Shown here: piece by piece, positions 52,973 to 61,252 of the stretch
Layout: each line of letters opens with the position of its first letter
Position numbering within the stretch: the first letter of the stretch is position 1
The notes under the pieces: generated by a model
What the model was told of the DNA's origin: nothing
Databases searched by the model: none
Seen by the model: the letters and a program-made list of their open reading frames with translations, nothing else
Translations under genes and position numbers: made by a program
DNA from: Flexivirga oryzae
GTDB lineage: Bacteria; Actinomycetota; Actinomycetes; Actinomycetales; Dermatophilaceae
DNA length: 64,000 nt
Assembly (NCBI RefSeq): GCF_014190805.1
Contig: NZ_JACHVQ010000001.1
Coordinates: forward strand, 930,001 to 994,000
Direction: 5' to 3'

Positions 52973-53575
52973 GCTGGCTGGTCGGGCGAGCCGGGCGCCG
53001 CGCAAGTGAACCGCGACGCCCGGCGTGGCGATGCGCACGATCTCCTCGGGCGACGCGGTGGCCATGGTCGGGACCTTCAGGACGTAGCGGGTCATCAGCA
53101 GTCCCGCAATCGTGAGGAGCACCCCGGTCGCGCGGGCATCCGCGTCGCGGCCGGCCAGCCCGCTGCGGAGCCGGCCGAGGAGCTCGGTCTCCAGGAATTC
53201 AACGAAACCCCCGGAACCGCCTTCCTCGCTGGCCGTCGCGAGCACGGTCTGGACGAGTACCGGACCGATCTGCGGGTCGTCCCAGACCCGCAGGACCGTG
53301 CGCAGGATCCGCCCCGGCCATTGCTCGATCGGTGCGTCCAGTGCTTCGGCGATGAGCTCGCCGGGACGGACCGGCAGCTCCATCGCGGCCGTGAAAAGTC
53401 CCTGTTTGGAAGTGAAGTGGTAGCTCAGCAGTGCGACGTCGACCCCGGCGTCCGCGGCGATGCTGCGCAGCGACGTGCGAGCGTAGCCGCCGCTGAGGAA
53501 CCGTTCGCGTGCGGCGTGCAGGATCTCGGCACGGGTGTCGGGACTGCCGGAGCGCCGACCTCTGGATTTATTCAT
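52961..53575 (-). CDS. TetR family transcriptional regulator
   Basis: A 204-residue repressor. The helix-turn-helix region reads TSLRSIAADAGVDVALLSYHF (about residues 36-56). The C-terminal ligand-binding domain resembles the TetR_C subgroup found with drug exporters. ATG 53575 is used; GTG 53578 would add one residue. A 21-bp dyad at 53621-53641 between this gene and the divergent MFS transporter is the likely operator. It probably represses the transporter until a substrate binds. Confidence 0.88.
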   Translation of the reverse strand: MNKSRGRRSGSPDTRAEILHAARERFLSGGYARTSLRSIAADAGVDVALLSYHFTSKQGLFTAAMELPVRPGELIAEALDAPIEQWPGRILRTVLRVWDDPQIGPVLVQTVLATASEEGGSGGFVEFLETELLGRLRSGLAGRDADARATGVLLTIAGLLMTRYVLKVPTMATASPEEIVRIATPGVAVHLRGARLARPASTGR

Positions 53576-53620
53576 CACTGTTGAATCTACTGCGTCGCGG
53601 CGCGGACCGTGAGGTCCAGA

Positions 53621-53641
53621 ACGTGATCGGCGCGATCACGT
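53621..53641. promoter_or_regulatory. TetR operator candidate
   Basis: ACGTGATCG (53621-53629) and CGATCACGT (53633-53641) are exact reverse complements around GCG. The site is 45 bases from the TetR start and 22 bases from the MFS start. A smaller dyad GGACC-GTGA-GGTCC lies at 53604-53617. Size and position suit a TetR dimer. Confidence 0.7.
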
Positions 53642-53663
53642 CGGACAACGGAAGGTGCTGGTG

Positions 53664-55160
53664 ATGAATCGCAGTAGAGGGACTCTGGTGGCCGTCTGCG
53701 TCGGCCTGGCCACGGTCGTGTCGGCGGTGTCGTCGCTCATGGTGGCGCTGCCGGACGTGGCTCGCCATACAGGAGCGTCGCAGACGCAGTTGTCGTGGAT
53801 CGTCGACGGGTATGCGCTCACCTTCGCGGCGCTGCTGCTGCCGGGCGGTTACCTCGGCGACCGGCTCGGCCGGCGCCGCGTGCTGCTCGGCGGGCTCGGC
53901 CTGATCGTCCTGGCGGCGGCCGCCGGTGCGCTGGTGACGGACCCGGCGAGCCTGATCGCCATCCGGGTGCTGATGGGTGTGGCGGCCGCGCTGATCATGC
54001 CCGCCACCCTGTCGACGATCACGGCGACCTTCCCGCCCGCCGAACGGGTGCGGGGTGTGGCGATCTGGGCCGGGCTCGCCGGCGGCAGCGCCGTCCTGGG
54101 GCTCTTCGCCTCCGGCCTGCTGCTGCACTGGTTCTCGTGGGAGTCGATCTTCTGGTTCACGGCGGCGGTCGCGCTGTTCGCGCTGACGCTGACCCTCCGG
54201 CTGGTGCCGGAGTCGCGTGCCGCCGCAGTCGGCCGGTTCGACGTCGGGGGAGCGGTGCTGTCGGTCGCCGGGCTCGGGGTGCTCGTCTACTCGATCATCG
54301 AGGCGCCGATCGAAGGCTGGGGGAGCGCACGCACCGTGCTCGGGCTGATCGCGGGGGTCGTCGTCCTGCTCGCCTTCGCGGGATGGGAGTTGCGCCACAG
54401 CACACCGCTCCTCGACGTGCGGCTCTTCGGCCGACGCGGCTTCTCCGCCGGGATGCTGACCGTCTCGTCGCTCTTCTTCGTCTTCTTCGGCTTCATCTTC
54501 GTCTTCATGCAGTACCTGCAGTTCGTGCGCGGCTGGTCGGCGCTGACGTCGGCGTGTGCCGCCGCCCCGGTCGCGCTGGGTCTGCTCCCGGGTGCCCGGG
54601 TCGCCCCTCACCTGGTCGGCAAGGTGGGCGTGCGTGCCCTCTGCCTCGCAGGTATGACGCTCGTCGCGGCCGCGATGGGCGGTATGGCGATGCTCGGCAC
54701 CGACACCGCGTACTGGGTGATCGCGGTGCTGCTCTGGGTCGGCGGCACGGGGATGGGTTGGGCGATGACGCCGGCCACCGCGAGCATCACGGACTCGCTG
54801 CCCGCCGAGGAGCAGGGTGTCGCCTCCGCGATGAACGACGTGGCCCGTGAGGTCGGCGGTGCGCTCGGCATCGCCGTGCTGGGCAGCGTGCTGAGCAACG
54901 GGTACCGGTCGGCGCTGGACCTGAACGGTGCGCCGGCACCGGTGGCGGCAGCGGCTCGCGAGTCCGTCGCGGCGGCGACCGGCTTCCCGGAGCCGATCCG
55001 GTCGATGGCCCGCGGCGCGTTCGTCGACGGCCTCGGCGACACCCTCGCGCTCGCGTCGGCGCTGATGATCGTCTGCGCCGTGGTCGTCGCGTGCGTGATC
55101 GGCGCCCGTCGCAGGAAGGCGGCAGCCCGCCATACCCGCCTCGTCCCGGTCGACCACTGA
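53664..55160 (+). CDS. MFS transporter, DHA2 (14-TMS) drug efflux family
   Basis: A 498-residue transporter with about 14 hydrophobic segments. The loop 2-3 motif GDRLGRRRVLLGG (motif A) is clear, and WIVDGYALTFAALLLPGG is typical of the DHA2 (QacA/EmrB) family. It should expel drugs or other cations by proton antiport. ATG 53664 has GGAAGG seven bases upstream; GTG 53655 is an alternative. It is divergent from the TetR gene, and the two form the efflux part of the insert. Confidence 0.88.
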   Translation: MNRSRGTLVAVCVGLATVVSAVSSLMVALPDVARHTGASQTQLSWIVDGYALTFAALLLPGGYLGDRLGRRRVLLGGLGLIVLAAAAGALVTDPASLIAIRVLMGVAAALIMPATLSTITATFPPAERVRGVAIWAGLAGGSAVLGLFASGLLLHWFSWESIFWFTAAVALFALTLTLRLVPESRAAAVGRFDVGGAVLSVAGLGVLVYSIIEAPIEGWGSARTVLGLIAGVVVLLAFAGWELRHSTPLLDVRLFGRRGFSAGMLTVSSLFFVFFGFIFVFMQYLQFVRGWSALTSACAAAPVALGLLPGARVAPHLVGKVGVRALCLAGMTLVAAAMGGMAMLGTDTAYWVIAVLLWVGGTGMGWAMTPATASITDSLPAEEQGVASAMNDVAREVGGALGIAVLGSVLSNGYRSALDLNGAPAPVAAAARESVAAATGFPEPIRSMARGAFVDGLGDTLALASALMIVCAVVVACVIGARRRKAAARHTRLVPVDH

Positions 55161-55181
55161 TCCAGCGGCTACCGTGTCCCG

Positions 55182-55892
55182 GTGCCCAGCAGACAACGCA
55201 CCCCCGACGGACCCGCGCCGGACCCCGCGGTACAGCGCCTGCGGGTGCGGTACGCCAAGCGGGGCCGGCTGCGTTTCTCCTCGACCCGGGACTTCCAGCG
55301 GGCGCTGGAGCGCGCGCTGCGGCGGTCGGCGGTCCCGGTGGCGTTCTCCGCGGGCTTCCACCCGCACCCGCGGATCAGCTACGCCAACGCGGCGCCGACC
55401 GGCACGGCCAGCGAGGCCGAGTACTTCGAGATCCAGTTGACCGAGCGCCGTGAGCCCGAGCAGTTGCGCGCCGCCCTCGACGGCGCACTGCCCGCCGACC
55501 TGGTGATCGTCGACGTCGCCGAAGCGCTGCCCGACGCGCTCGCCGACCGGCTCGAGGGGAGCGTATGGCGCCTCGACTTCGCCGCCGACGACGCGGACGC
55601 GGTGGCAGCCGCCGTCGCCGCCCTGCTCGCCCGGGACGACGCGACGGTCACCCGGATGACCAAGCGCGGTGAGCGCGCGTTCGACGTGCGCGGCGCGATC
55701 GTCGCGCTGACCACCGACGGCGGCACCGTGACGCTGGTGTTGCGGCATCTGACGCCCCTGGTGCGGCCGGACGACGTACTCGTCGCGCTCGGTTCGTACG
55801 GCGGCTTCCGCCCGACACGGGCACCGCTGGTGACACGCCTGGCGCAGGGGCCGCTGGGAGCGGACGGGCAGGTCGGCGATCCGTTGCGGTGA
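55182..55892 (+). CDS. TIGR03936 family radical SAM-associated protein (DUF2344)
   Basis: A 236-residue protein. It has VRYAKRGRLRFSSTRDFQRAL and FSAGFHPHPRISYANA, the normal start of DUF2344. It lacks the radical SAM cysteines and works as a partner of TIGR03960. In most actinobacteria both genes directly precede RNase E/G; here the TetR/MFS insert separates the pair, but this gene still precedes the RNase gene. The start is GTG 55182. The function is not established. Confidence 0.88.
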   Translation: MPSRQRTPDGPAPDPAVQRLRVRYAKRGRLRFSSTRDFQRALERALRRSAVPVAFSAGFHPHPRISYANAAPTGTASEAEYFEIQLTERREPEQLRAALDGALPADLVIVDVAEALPDALADRLEGSVWRLDFAADDADAVAAAVAALLARDDATVTRMTKRGERAFDVRGAIVALTTDGGTVTLVLRHLTPLVRPDDVLVALGSYGGFRPTRAPLVTRLAQGPLGADGQVGDPLR

Positions 55893-56275
55893 CCGGACCC
55901 GCGGTGCACCCCGGGAGTATGCCCGGCGCGTGGAATACGCCGCGATCGGCATACTCCGGAGTCCTGCCACGCGCTCCGCTTGCCGTGACCGCCCCCATTG
56001 TGTGCGACAATGAAACCGGTCGTCGGCGGTGCCACAACCTGCCTGACGCCCCGCTGGAATGGCGTTTGAGCCCGCGAGACCTCGCGATCAGCCGAACGCT
56101 TCGACCGGCGGCGTCCGACCGGACGGTGACGCGCCACGACGCGAGCCCCGGCCGTGACGTAACAGCTGACTTCGCGTCACCGCGCCGAGCGTTTCGGTTG
56201 TGAGTGACCGACCAACCGCGACATGCGGGTGTGCAGGCGTTGCCTCGTTGTGGGTCACCCGCATGCTGAGAAGAA
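55893..56275 (+). promoter_or_regulatory. structured leader region of the RNase E/G gene
   Basis: This 383-base gap has no credible gene. GGAGTATGCC (55914-55923) pairs with GGCATACTCC (55948-55957), while GCGCGTGG (55926-55933) pairs with CCACGCGC (55967-55974); the arms interlock as in an H-type pseudoknot. Next come CATTGT/ACAATG (55996-56012) and CGGTTG/CAACCG (56195-56218). Finally CATGCGGGTG (56222-56231) pairs with CACCCGCATG (56256-56265), ten bases before the start codon. Autoregulation of RNase E through a structured 5' leader is known in E. coli; whether this leader has such a role is inference. Confidence 0.5.
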
Positions 56276-58852
56276 ATGAGGGCCATGGCCCCGCAAGACT
56301 CCACACCCTTCCTCGCACCGGCCTCCGGCGATGCGGACCCCGCGGCCGACGAGGGCGCGACCACCTCGCCGACGTCGGCAGCGATGAACTTCGGCCTGCT
56401 CTTCCAGGCCCCCGATCTCGAGGCACGCGCCCCGCGCCGCGAGCCGGAACAGGCCGACGAGCCCGACGAGGCCCCGGCGAGCACCTCCGACGGTGACGCC
56501 GACAACGACGCGCAGGGCGGCACCCGCTCCCGGCGCCGCGGCGGTCGCGGCCGCCGGGCGAAGGACGACGCGGACAACGCCGACGCGCCGAAGGACGAGG
56601 CCCCGAAGGACAAGGCCAAGGGCTCGGACAACCAGAAGTCGGACACGCCCAGCGACGCCGAGGACAGCTCGGACAAGGCGGACAAGTCGGACGACTCCGA
56701 CGGCTCCGACCAGTCCGAGGGCAGCGGTCGGCGCCGGACCCGGCGGCGCCGCCGCAGCGGGGGCGCCACGGACGGGGACGACCCGCCAAACACCGTCACC
56801 AAGGTCCGCGAGCCCCGCAAGGAGCGCGACGAGGTCACGGCCATCAAGGGCTCCACCCGCCTGGAGGCCAAGAAGCAGCGTCGCCGGGAGGGCCGCGAGG
56901 CCGGCCGGCGCCGCACGGTCATCACCGAGGCCGAGTTCCTCGCCCGCCGCGAGAGCGTCGACCGGCAGATGGTGGTGCGCGAGCGTGGCGGCCGGATCCA
57001 GATCGGCGTGCTGGAGGACGGGGTGCTCGTCGAGCACTACGTCTCGCGTGAGGTCCAGCAGGCCTCGATGGCCGGCAACGTCTACCTCGGCAAGGTCCAG
57101 AACGTCCTGCCCAGCATGGAGGCGGCGTTCGTCGACATCGGGCGCGGCCGGAATGCCGTGCTGTATGCCGGTGAGGTCAACTGGGACGCCGCAGGGCTGG
57201 AGAACGGCCAGGCCAAGCGCATCGAGAACGCCCTCTCCGGGGGCGACACCGTGCTGGTCCAGGTGACCAAGGACCCGATCGGTCACAAGGGGGCCCGGCT
57301 CACCAGCCAGGTGTCCCTGCCCGGCCGTTTCCTGGTCTACGTGCCGGGCAACTCGATGACCGGCATCTCCCGCAAGCTGCCGGACACCGAGCGGTCCCGG
57401 CTGAAGAAGATCCTCAAGGAGGTCGTGCCCAGCGACGCCGGCGTCATCGTGCGTACGGCGGCCGAGGGTGCCAGCGAGGAGGACCTGCGGGCCGACGTCG
57501 AGCGGCTGCAGGCGCAGTGGGAGAAGATCCAGGCGGACGCCACGTCGGCGAGCGCGCCGAGCCTGTTGCACGGCGAACCCGACCTGACGGTCCGGGTCAT
57601 CCGCGACGTCTTCAACGAGGACTTCAGCAAGCTGGTCGTGTCCGGTGACCACGCCTGGTCGCAGGTGCACGACTACGTCAGCTCCGTCGCCCCCGACCTG
57701 GCGCCGCGGCTGGAGAAGTGGACCGGCGAGACCGACGTCTTCAGCGTGCACCGCATCGACGAGCAGCTCGCCAAGGCGATGGACCGCAAGGTCTGGTTGC
57801 CGAGCGGCGGCTCGCTGATCATCGACCGCACCGAGGCGATGACCGTCATCGACGTCAACACCGGCAAGTTCGTCGGCTCCGGTGGCAACCTGGAGGAGAC
57901 GGTCACCAAGAACAACCTGGAGGCCGCCGAGGAGATCGTGCGGCAGTTGCGGTTGCGCGACATCGGCGGCATCATCGTCGTCGACTTCATCGACATGGTG
58001 CTGGAGTCCAACCGTGACCTGGTCGTGCGGCGGCTGCTGGAGTGCCTGGGTCGCGACCGCACCAAGCACCAGGTCGCCGAGGTCACCTCGCTCGGCCTGG
58101 TCCAGATGACCCGCAAGCGCGTCGGGTCCGGCCTGGTCGAGGTGTTCTCCGAACCCTGCGAGCACTGCGGTGGCCGCGGCATCATCATCCACTCCGAGCC
58201 GGTCGACAAGCCGTCCGGCGGCGGCAGTGGCGGTGGCGGCGGCAAGTCCCGCAAGGGCCGGGGGAAGAAGACCGCCGAGGAGCCGCCGAAGCCGTCCAGC
58301 GGCCCGACCGCGGCGCAGATCGCCGCCGCCGCACACGCCGCGGCACAGGCACCCGCGAAGAGCCACGAAGCCACCGATGAGGCCGTCGAGACCTCCGACG
58401 GGCCGGTGGCCGAGCGGACCGACACGGCCGACACGACGCTGACGACCGAGACGGCGCCGACGCCGGACACGGACCCGGCGACCGGCGCCGCACCGGTGGT
58501 CACCGGCCGTGCCGGGTCCCAGCGGCCGGGCTCGGACGCGTCCGACTCCGAGCAGGACGACGCGAACGACGCTGCCGCTGCCGACGAACCGGTGGCCCAG
58601 CCGGAGCCCGCGGGCCGGAAGCTCACCGGGCGGGCGCGCCGCCGGGCGACGTCCGCCGCGGGCGCCGCACAGCACATCGACGTGCCGGTCGCCGCACCGG
58701 TGACGACGGTCGCGAGCGAGGGATCGCAGGTGGTCGCCGGCACGGACACCGGTGACGCCGAGGTTGTAGCAGCCGAGCCGGTCAAGCCCAAGCGCAAGAA
58801 GCGCGCCCGGGTGGTCGCACCCGCCGGACCGCCGGTCGCCGACGGCGAGTGA
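56276..58852 (+). CDS. rne: Rne/Rng family ribonuclease E/G
   Basis: An 858-residue endoribonuclease for mRNA decay and rRNA/tRNA processing. A disordered acidic/basic N-terminal extension (residues 1-220) precedes the S1 domain (about 260-340, VYLGKVQNVLPSMEAAFVDIG). The catalytic Mg2+ ligands are in IDVNTGKF (Asp526) and VDFIDM (Asp570). The zinc link is CEHCGG (Cys628 and Cys631). A disordered C-terminal tail rich in Ala, Thr and Asp follows. The catalytic core sits in the middle with extensions on both sides, the usual actinobacterial arrangement. ATG 56276 is used; ATG 56285 is possible. Confidence 0.94.
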   Translation: MRAMAPQDSTPFLAPASGDADPAADEGATTSPTSAAMNFGLLFQAPDLEARAPRREPEQADEPDEAPASTSDGDADNDAQGGTRSRRRGGRGRRAKDDADNADAPKDEAPKDKAKGSDNQKSDTPSDAEDSSDKADKSDDSDGSDQSEGSGRRRTRRRRRSGGATDGDDPPNTVTKVREPRKERDEVTAIKGSTRLEAKKQRRREGREAGRRRTVITEAEFLARRESVDRQMVVRERGGRIQIGVLEDGVLVEHYVSREVQQASMAGNVYLGKVQNVLPSMEAAFVDIGRGRNAVLYAGEVNWDAAGLENGQAKRIENALSGGDTVLVQVTKDPIGHKGARLTSQVSLPGRFLVYVPGNSMTGISRKLPDTERSRLKKILKEVVPSDAGVIVRTAAEGASEEDLRADVERLQAQWEKIQADATSASAPSLLHGEPDLTVRVIRDVFNEDFSKLVVSGDHAWSQVHDYVSSVAPDLAPRLEKWTGETDVFSVHRIDEQLAKAMDRKVWLPSGGSLIIDRTEAMTVIDVNTGKFVGSGGNLEETVTKNNLEAAEEIVRQLRLRDIGGIIVVDFIDMVLESNRDLVVRRLLECLGRDRTKHQVAEVTSLGLVQMTRKRVGSGLVEVFSEPCEHCGGRGIIIHSEPVDKPSGGGSGGGGGKSRKGRGKKTAEEPPKPSSGPTAAQIAAAAHAAAQAPAKSHEATDEAVETSDGPVAERTDTADTTLTTETAPTPDTDPATGAAPVVTGRAGSQRPGSDASDSEQDDANDAAAADEPVAQPEPAGRKLTGRARRRATSAAGAAQHIDVPVAAPVTTVASEGSQVVAGTDTGDAEVVAAEPVKPKRKKRARVVAPAGPPVADGE

Positions 58853-58871
58853 CGGGTCGGCGTACAAGGAT

Positions 58872-59000
58872 TTGGAGCAACACCTGCCGGGCCCGTAAAC
58901 TCGTGCCTCGGTGTGCCCACCGCGCGGGCGTCCCGATCTTCGGGGTAGCTGCCTGCCGGTCCAAGACAAGTGCGCATCCATGACGAAAGAGAGTTCCGAC
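58872..59000 (+). promoter_or_regulatory. rplU promoter and leader
   Basis: TTGGAG (58872-58877) and TAAACT (58896-58901), 18 bases apart, make a plausible -35/-10 pair. About 95 bases of leader follow, with a small hairpin CCCGA-TCT-TCGGG at 58932-58944. GAAAGAGAG just upstream of GTG 59001 is the ribosome-binding site. The leader might carry ribosomal protein feedback, but I recognise no known L21 leader structure. Confidence 0.5.
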
Positions 59001-59309
59001 GTGTACGCGATTGTTCGCGCAGGCGGTCGCCAGGAGAAGGTCTCCGTGGGCGACGTGCTGATCATTGACAAGCAGTCCGCGCAGCCGGGCGAGAGCATCG
59101 AGCTCACGCCGCTGTTGCTGGTCGACGGCACCACGGTGACGTCCGACGCCGCCAAGCTGGCGAAGGTCTCCGTGAAGGCCGAGGTCGTGAAGGCCGCCAA
59201 GGGCCCGAAGATCACGATCATGAAGTACAAGAACAAGACCGGCTACCGCAAGCGCCAGGGTCACCGTCAGCCGCTGACCCAGGTCAAGGTCACCGAGATC
59301 AACGCCTGA
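59001..59309 (+). CDS. rplU: 50S ribosomal protein L21
   Basis: A 102-residue ribosomal protein. It starts with VYAIVRAGGRQEKVSVGD and ends KRQGHRQPLTQVKVTEINA, the normal family ends. GTG 59001 gives the family length; the frame is open upstream, including ATG 58980, but lacks family sequence. It is co-transcribed with rpmA 36 bases on. Confidence 0.97.
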   Translation: MYAIVRAGGRQEKVSVGDVLIIDKQSAQPGESIELTPLLLVDGTTVTSDAAKLAKVSVKAEVVKAAKGPKITIMKYKNKTGYRKRQGHRQPLTQVKVTEINA

Positions 59310-59345
59310 ACACCGTCCACTTCTCTTCAGTAAAGGCTTACTCAC

Positions 59346-59612
59346 ATGGCACACAAGAAGGGTGCGTCCTCGACCCGCAACGGTCGTGACTCCAACGCAC
59401 AGCGACTCGGCGTGAAGCGCTTCGGTGGCGAGGTCGTCAACGCCGGCGAGATCATCGTCCGCCAGCGCGGCACGCACTTCCACCCCGGCGAGGGTGTCGG
59501 CCGCGGCAAGGACGACACGCTGTTCGCGCTGCGCGCGGGCGCCGTGCAGTTCGGCGCCAAGCGCGGCCGCAAGACCGTCAACGTCGTGCTGACCGAGAGC
59601 GCCGACGCCTGA
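59346..59612 (+). CDS. rpmA: 50S ribosomal protein L27
   Basis: An 88-residue ribosomal protein near the peptidyl transferase centre. It begins MAHKKGASSTRNGRDS, without the cleavable N-terminal extension seen in Firmicutes, and continues LGVKRFGGEVV. It follows rplU, and a strong terminator follows it. Confidence 0.97.
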   Translation: MAHKKGASSTRNGRDSNAQRLGVKRFGGEVVNAGEIIVRQRGTHFHPGEGVGRGKDDTLFALRAGAVQFGAKRGRKTVNVVLTESADA

Positions 59613-59648
59613 TCGGCGGCTCATTTCAGCCGGCAACACCGTGAGGTG

Positions 59649-59685
59649 GAAGGGGCGGGTCCGACTTTTCCGGACCCGCCCCTTC
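59649..59685 (+). terminator. strong hairpin terminator after rpmA
   Basis: GAAGGGGCGGGTCCG (59649-59663) is the exact reverse complement of CGGACCCGCCCCTTC (59671-59685), giving a 15-bp stem with a loop ACTTTTC. It is 36 bases after the rpmA stop and 31 bases before obg. There is no T-run after it. It should separate the ribosomal protein transcript from obg, at least in part. Confidence 0.85.
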
Positions 59686-59716
59686 GCCGTCATACACCAC
59701 CAGCAAGGAGAGACAC

Positions 59717-61252
59717 GTGGCGACCAACTTCGTCGATCGCGTGGTGCTGCACGTCCGTGCGGGCCACGGCGGGCACGGCGTGGCGTCCGTGCATCGGGAG
59801 AAGTTCAAGCCCCTCGGCGGCCCGGACGGCGGTAACGGCGGCAAGGGCGGCAGCGTCATCCTCCAGGTCGACCCGCAGTCGACGACCCTGCTGGAATACC
59901 ACCACAGCCCGGTCCGCAGCGCGCCGAACGGCCGCCCCGGTGCCGGTGACGAGCGCAACGGCGCCGACGGCGCCGACCTGGTGCTGCCGGTGCCGGAGGG
60001 CACGGTCGTCAAGAACTCCCGCGGTGACGTGCTCGCCGACCTGGTCGGCCAGGGCACGACGTTCGTGGCCGCCGGCGGCGGACGCGGCGGCCTCGGCAAC
60101 AAGGCGCTGGCCTCGCCGCGTCGCAAGGCGCCCGGTTTCGCGCTGCTCGGCGAGCCCGGCGAAGAACTCGACATCACCCTCGAGCTCAAGACCCTCGCGG
60201 ACGTCGCGCTGATCGGGTTCCCGTCGGCGGGCAAGTCCAGCCTGGTCTCGGTGATGTCCGCGGCCAAACCCAAGATCGCCGACTACCCGTTCACCACCCT
60301 GGTGCCCAATCTCGGTGTGGTCACTGCGGGTTCGCAGCGTTACACGATCGCCGACGTGCCCGGCCTGATCCCCGGCGCCAGCCAGGGGAAGGGGCTCGGG
60401 CTGGAGTTCCTGCGGCACGTCGAGCGGTGCTCGGTGCTCGTGCACGTCGTCGACTGCGCGACGCTCGAGCCCGGCCGTGACCCGATGACCGACCTGGACG
60501 TCATCGAGCAGGAGCTCGCGGAGTATGTCGCGGACGACTCGCTCGGTGGCAAACCGCTGTCCGAGCGGACCCGGATCGTCGTGCTCAACAAGGCCGACGT
60601 GCCGGATGCCCGGGAGCTCGCCGAGATGGTCAAGCCGGACCTGGAGGCTCGCGGCCTGGAGGTGCACATCGTCTCCGCGGTCGCGCACATCGGCCTGAAG
60701 GAGCTCAGCTTCTCGCTCGCCCGGCACGTCGAGCAGGCCCGCCAGGAGATCGAGGCGGCGATCGTGCCGCAGCGGATCGTGGTGCGCCCCAAGGCTGTTG
60801 ACGACTCCGGCTTCACCGTCCGCAAGGAGCGGCAGGGCAACGACGAGGTCTTCCGGATCGTCGGAGAGCGTCCAACCCGCTGGGTGCGCCAGACCGACTT
60901 CGCCAACGACGAGGCGGTCGGCTACCTGGCCGACCGGTTGAACCGGCTCGGCGTCGAGGAGGAGCTGTTCAAGGCCGGGGCCGTCCCCGGCTCGACGGTG
61001 CTCATCGGCCCCGCCGACAACTCGGTCGTCTTCGACTGGGAGCCGACCATGGCCACCGGTGCGGAGCTGCTCGGCCCGCGCGGCACCGACCTGCGCCTGG
61101 ACGAGAGCACCCGGGCGACCCGCTCGGAGAAGCGCGACGAGTTCCACCGCCGCAAGGACGCCCAGCGTGAAGCCCGCGAGGAGCTGGACCGCGAGCGCAA
61201 GGCCGGTCTGTGGACCGACCGCGATCCGGTCGAGATCGACTCCGATGAGTGA
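59717..61252 (+). CDS. obg: GTPase Obg/CgtA
   Basis: A 511-residue GTPase of ribosome assembly and stress control. The glycine-rich Obg fold (residues 1-158) is followed by the G domain with GFPSAGKSS (167-175), DVPGLI and NKADV. The C-terminal OCT domain (about 345-425) and a charged tail complete it, as in actinobacterial Obg. The start is GTG 59717 with GGAGAGA upstream. The stop overlaps the proB start by 8 bases. Confidence 0.96.
   Translation: MATNFVDRVVLHVRAGHGGHGVASVHREKFKPLGGPDGGNGGKGGSVILQVDPQSTTLLEYHHSPVRSAPNGRPGAGDERNGADGADLVLPVPEGTVVKNSRGDVLADLVGQGTTFVAAGGGRGGLGNKALASPRRKAPGFALLGEPGEELDITLELKTLADVALIGFPSAGKSSLVSVMSAAKPKIADYPFTTLVPNLGVVTAGSQRYTIADVPGLIPGASQGKGLGLEFLRHVERCSVLVHVVDCATLEPGRDPMTDLDVIEQELAEYVADDSLGGKPLSERTRIVVLNKADVPDARELAEMVKPDLEARGLEVHIVSAVAHIGLKELSFSLARHVEQARQEIEAAIVPQRIVVRPKAVDDSGFTVRKERQGNDEVFRIVGERPTRWVRQTDFANDEAVGYLADRLNRLGVEEELFKAGAVPGSTVLIGPADNSVVFDWEPTMATGAELLGPRGTDLRLDESTRATRSEKRDEFHRRKDAQREAREELDRERKAGLWTDRDPVEIDSDE

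Noticed and set aside
56255..59236. Minus-strand open frame of about 990 codons opposite the RNase E/G gene
   Set aside because: A GC-driven shadow; the plus strand has catalytic and zinc-binding motifs, and the shadow spans several plus-strand features without domain sequence.
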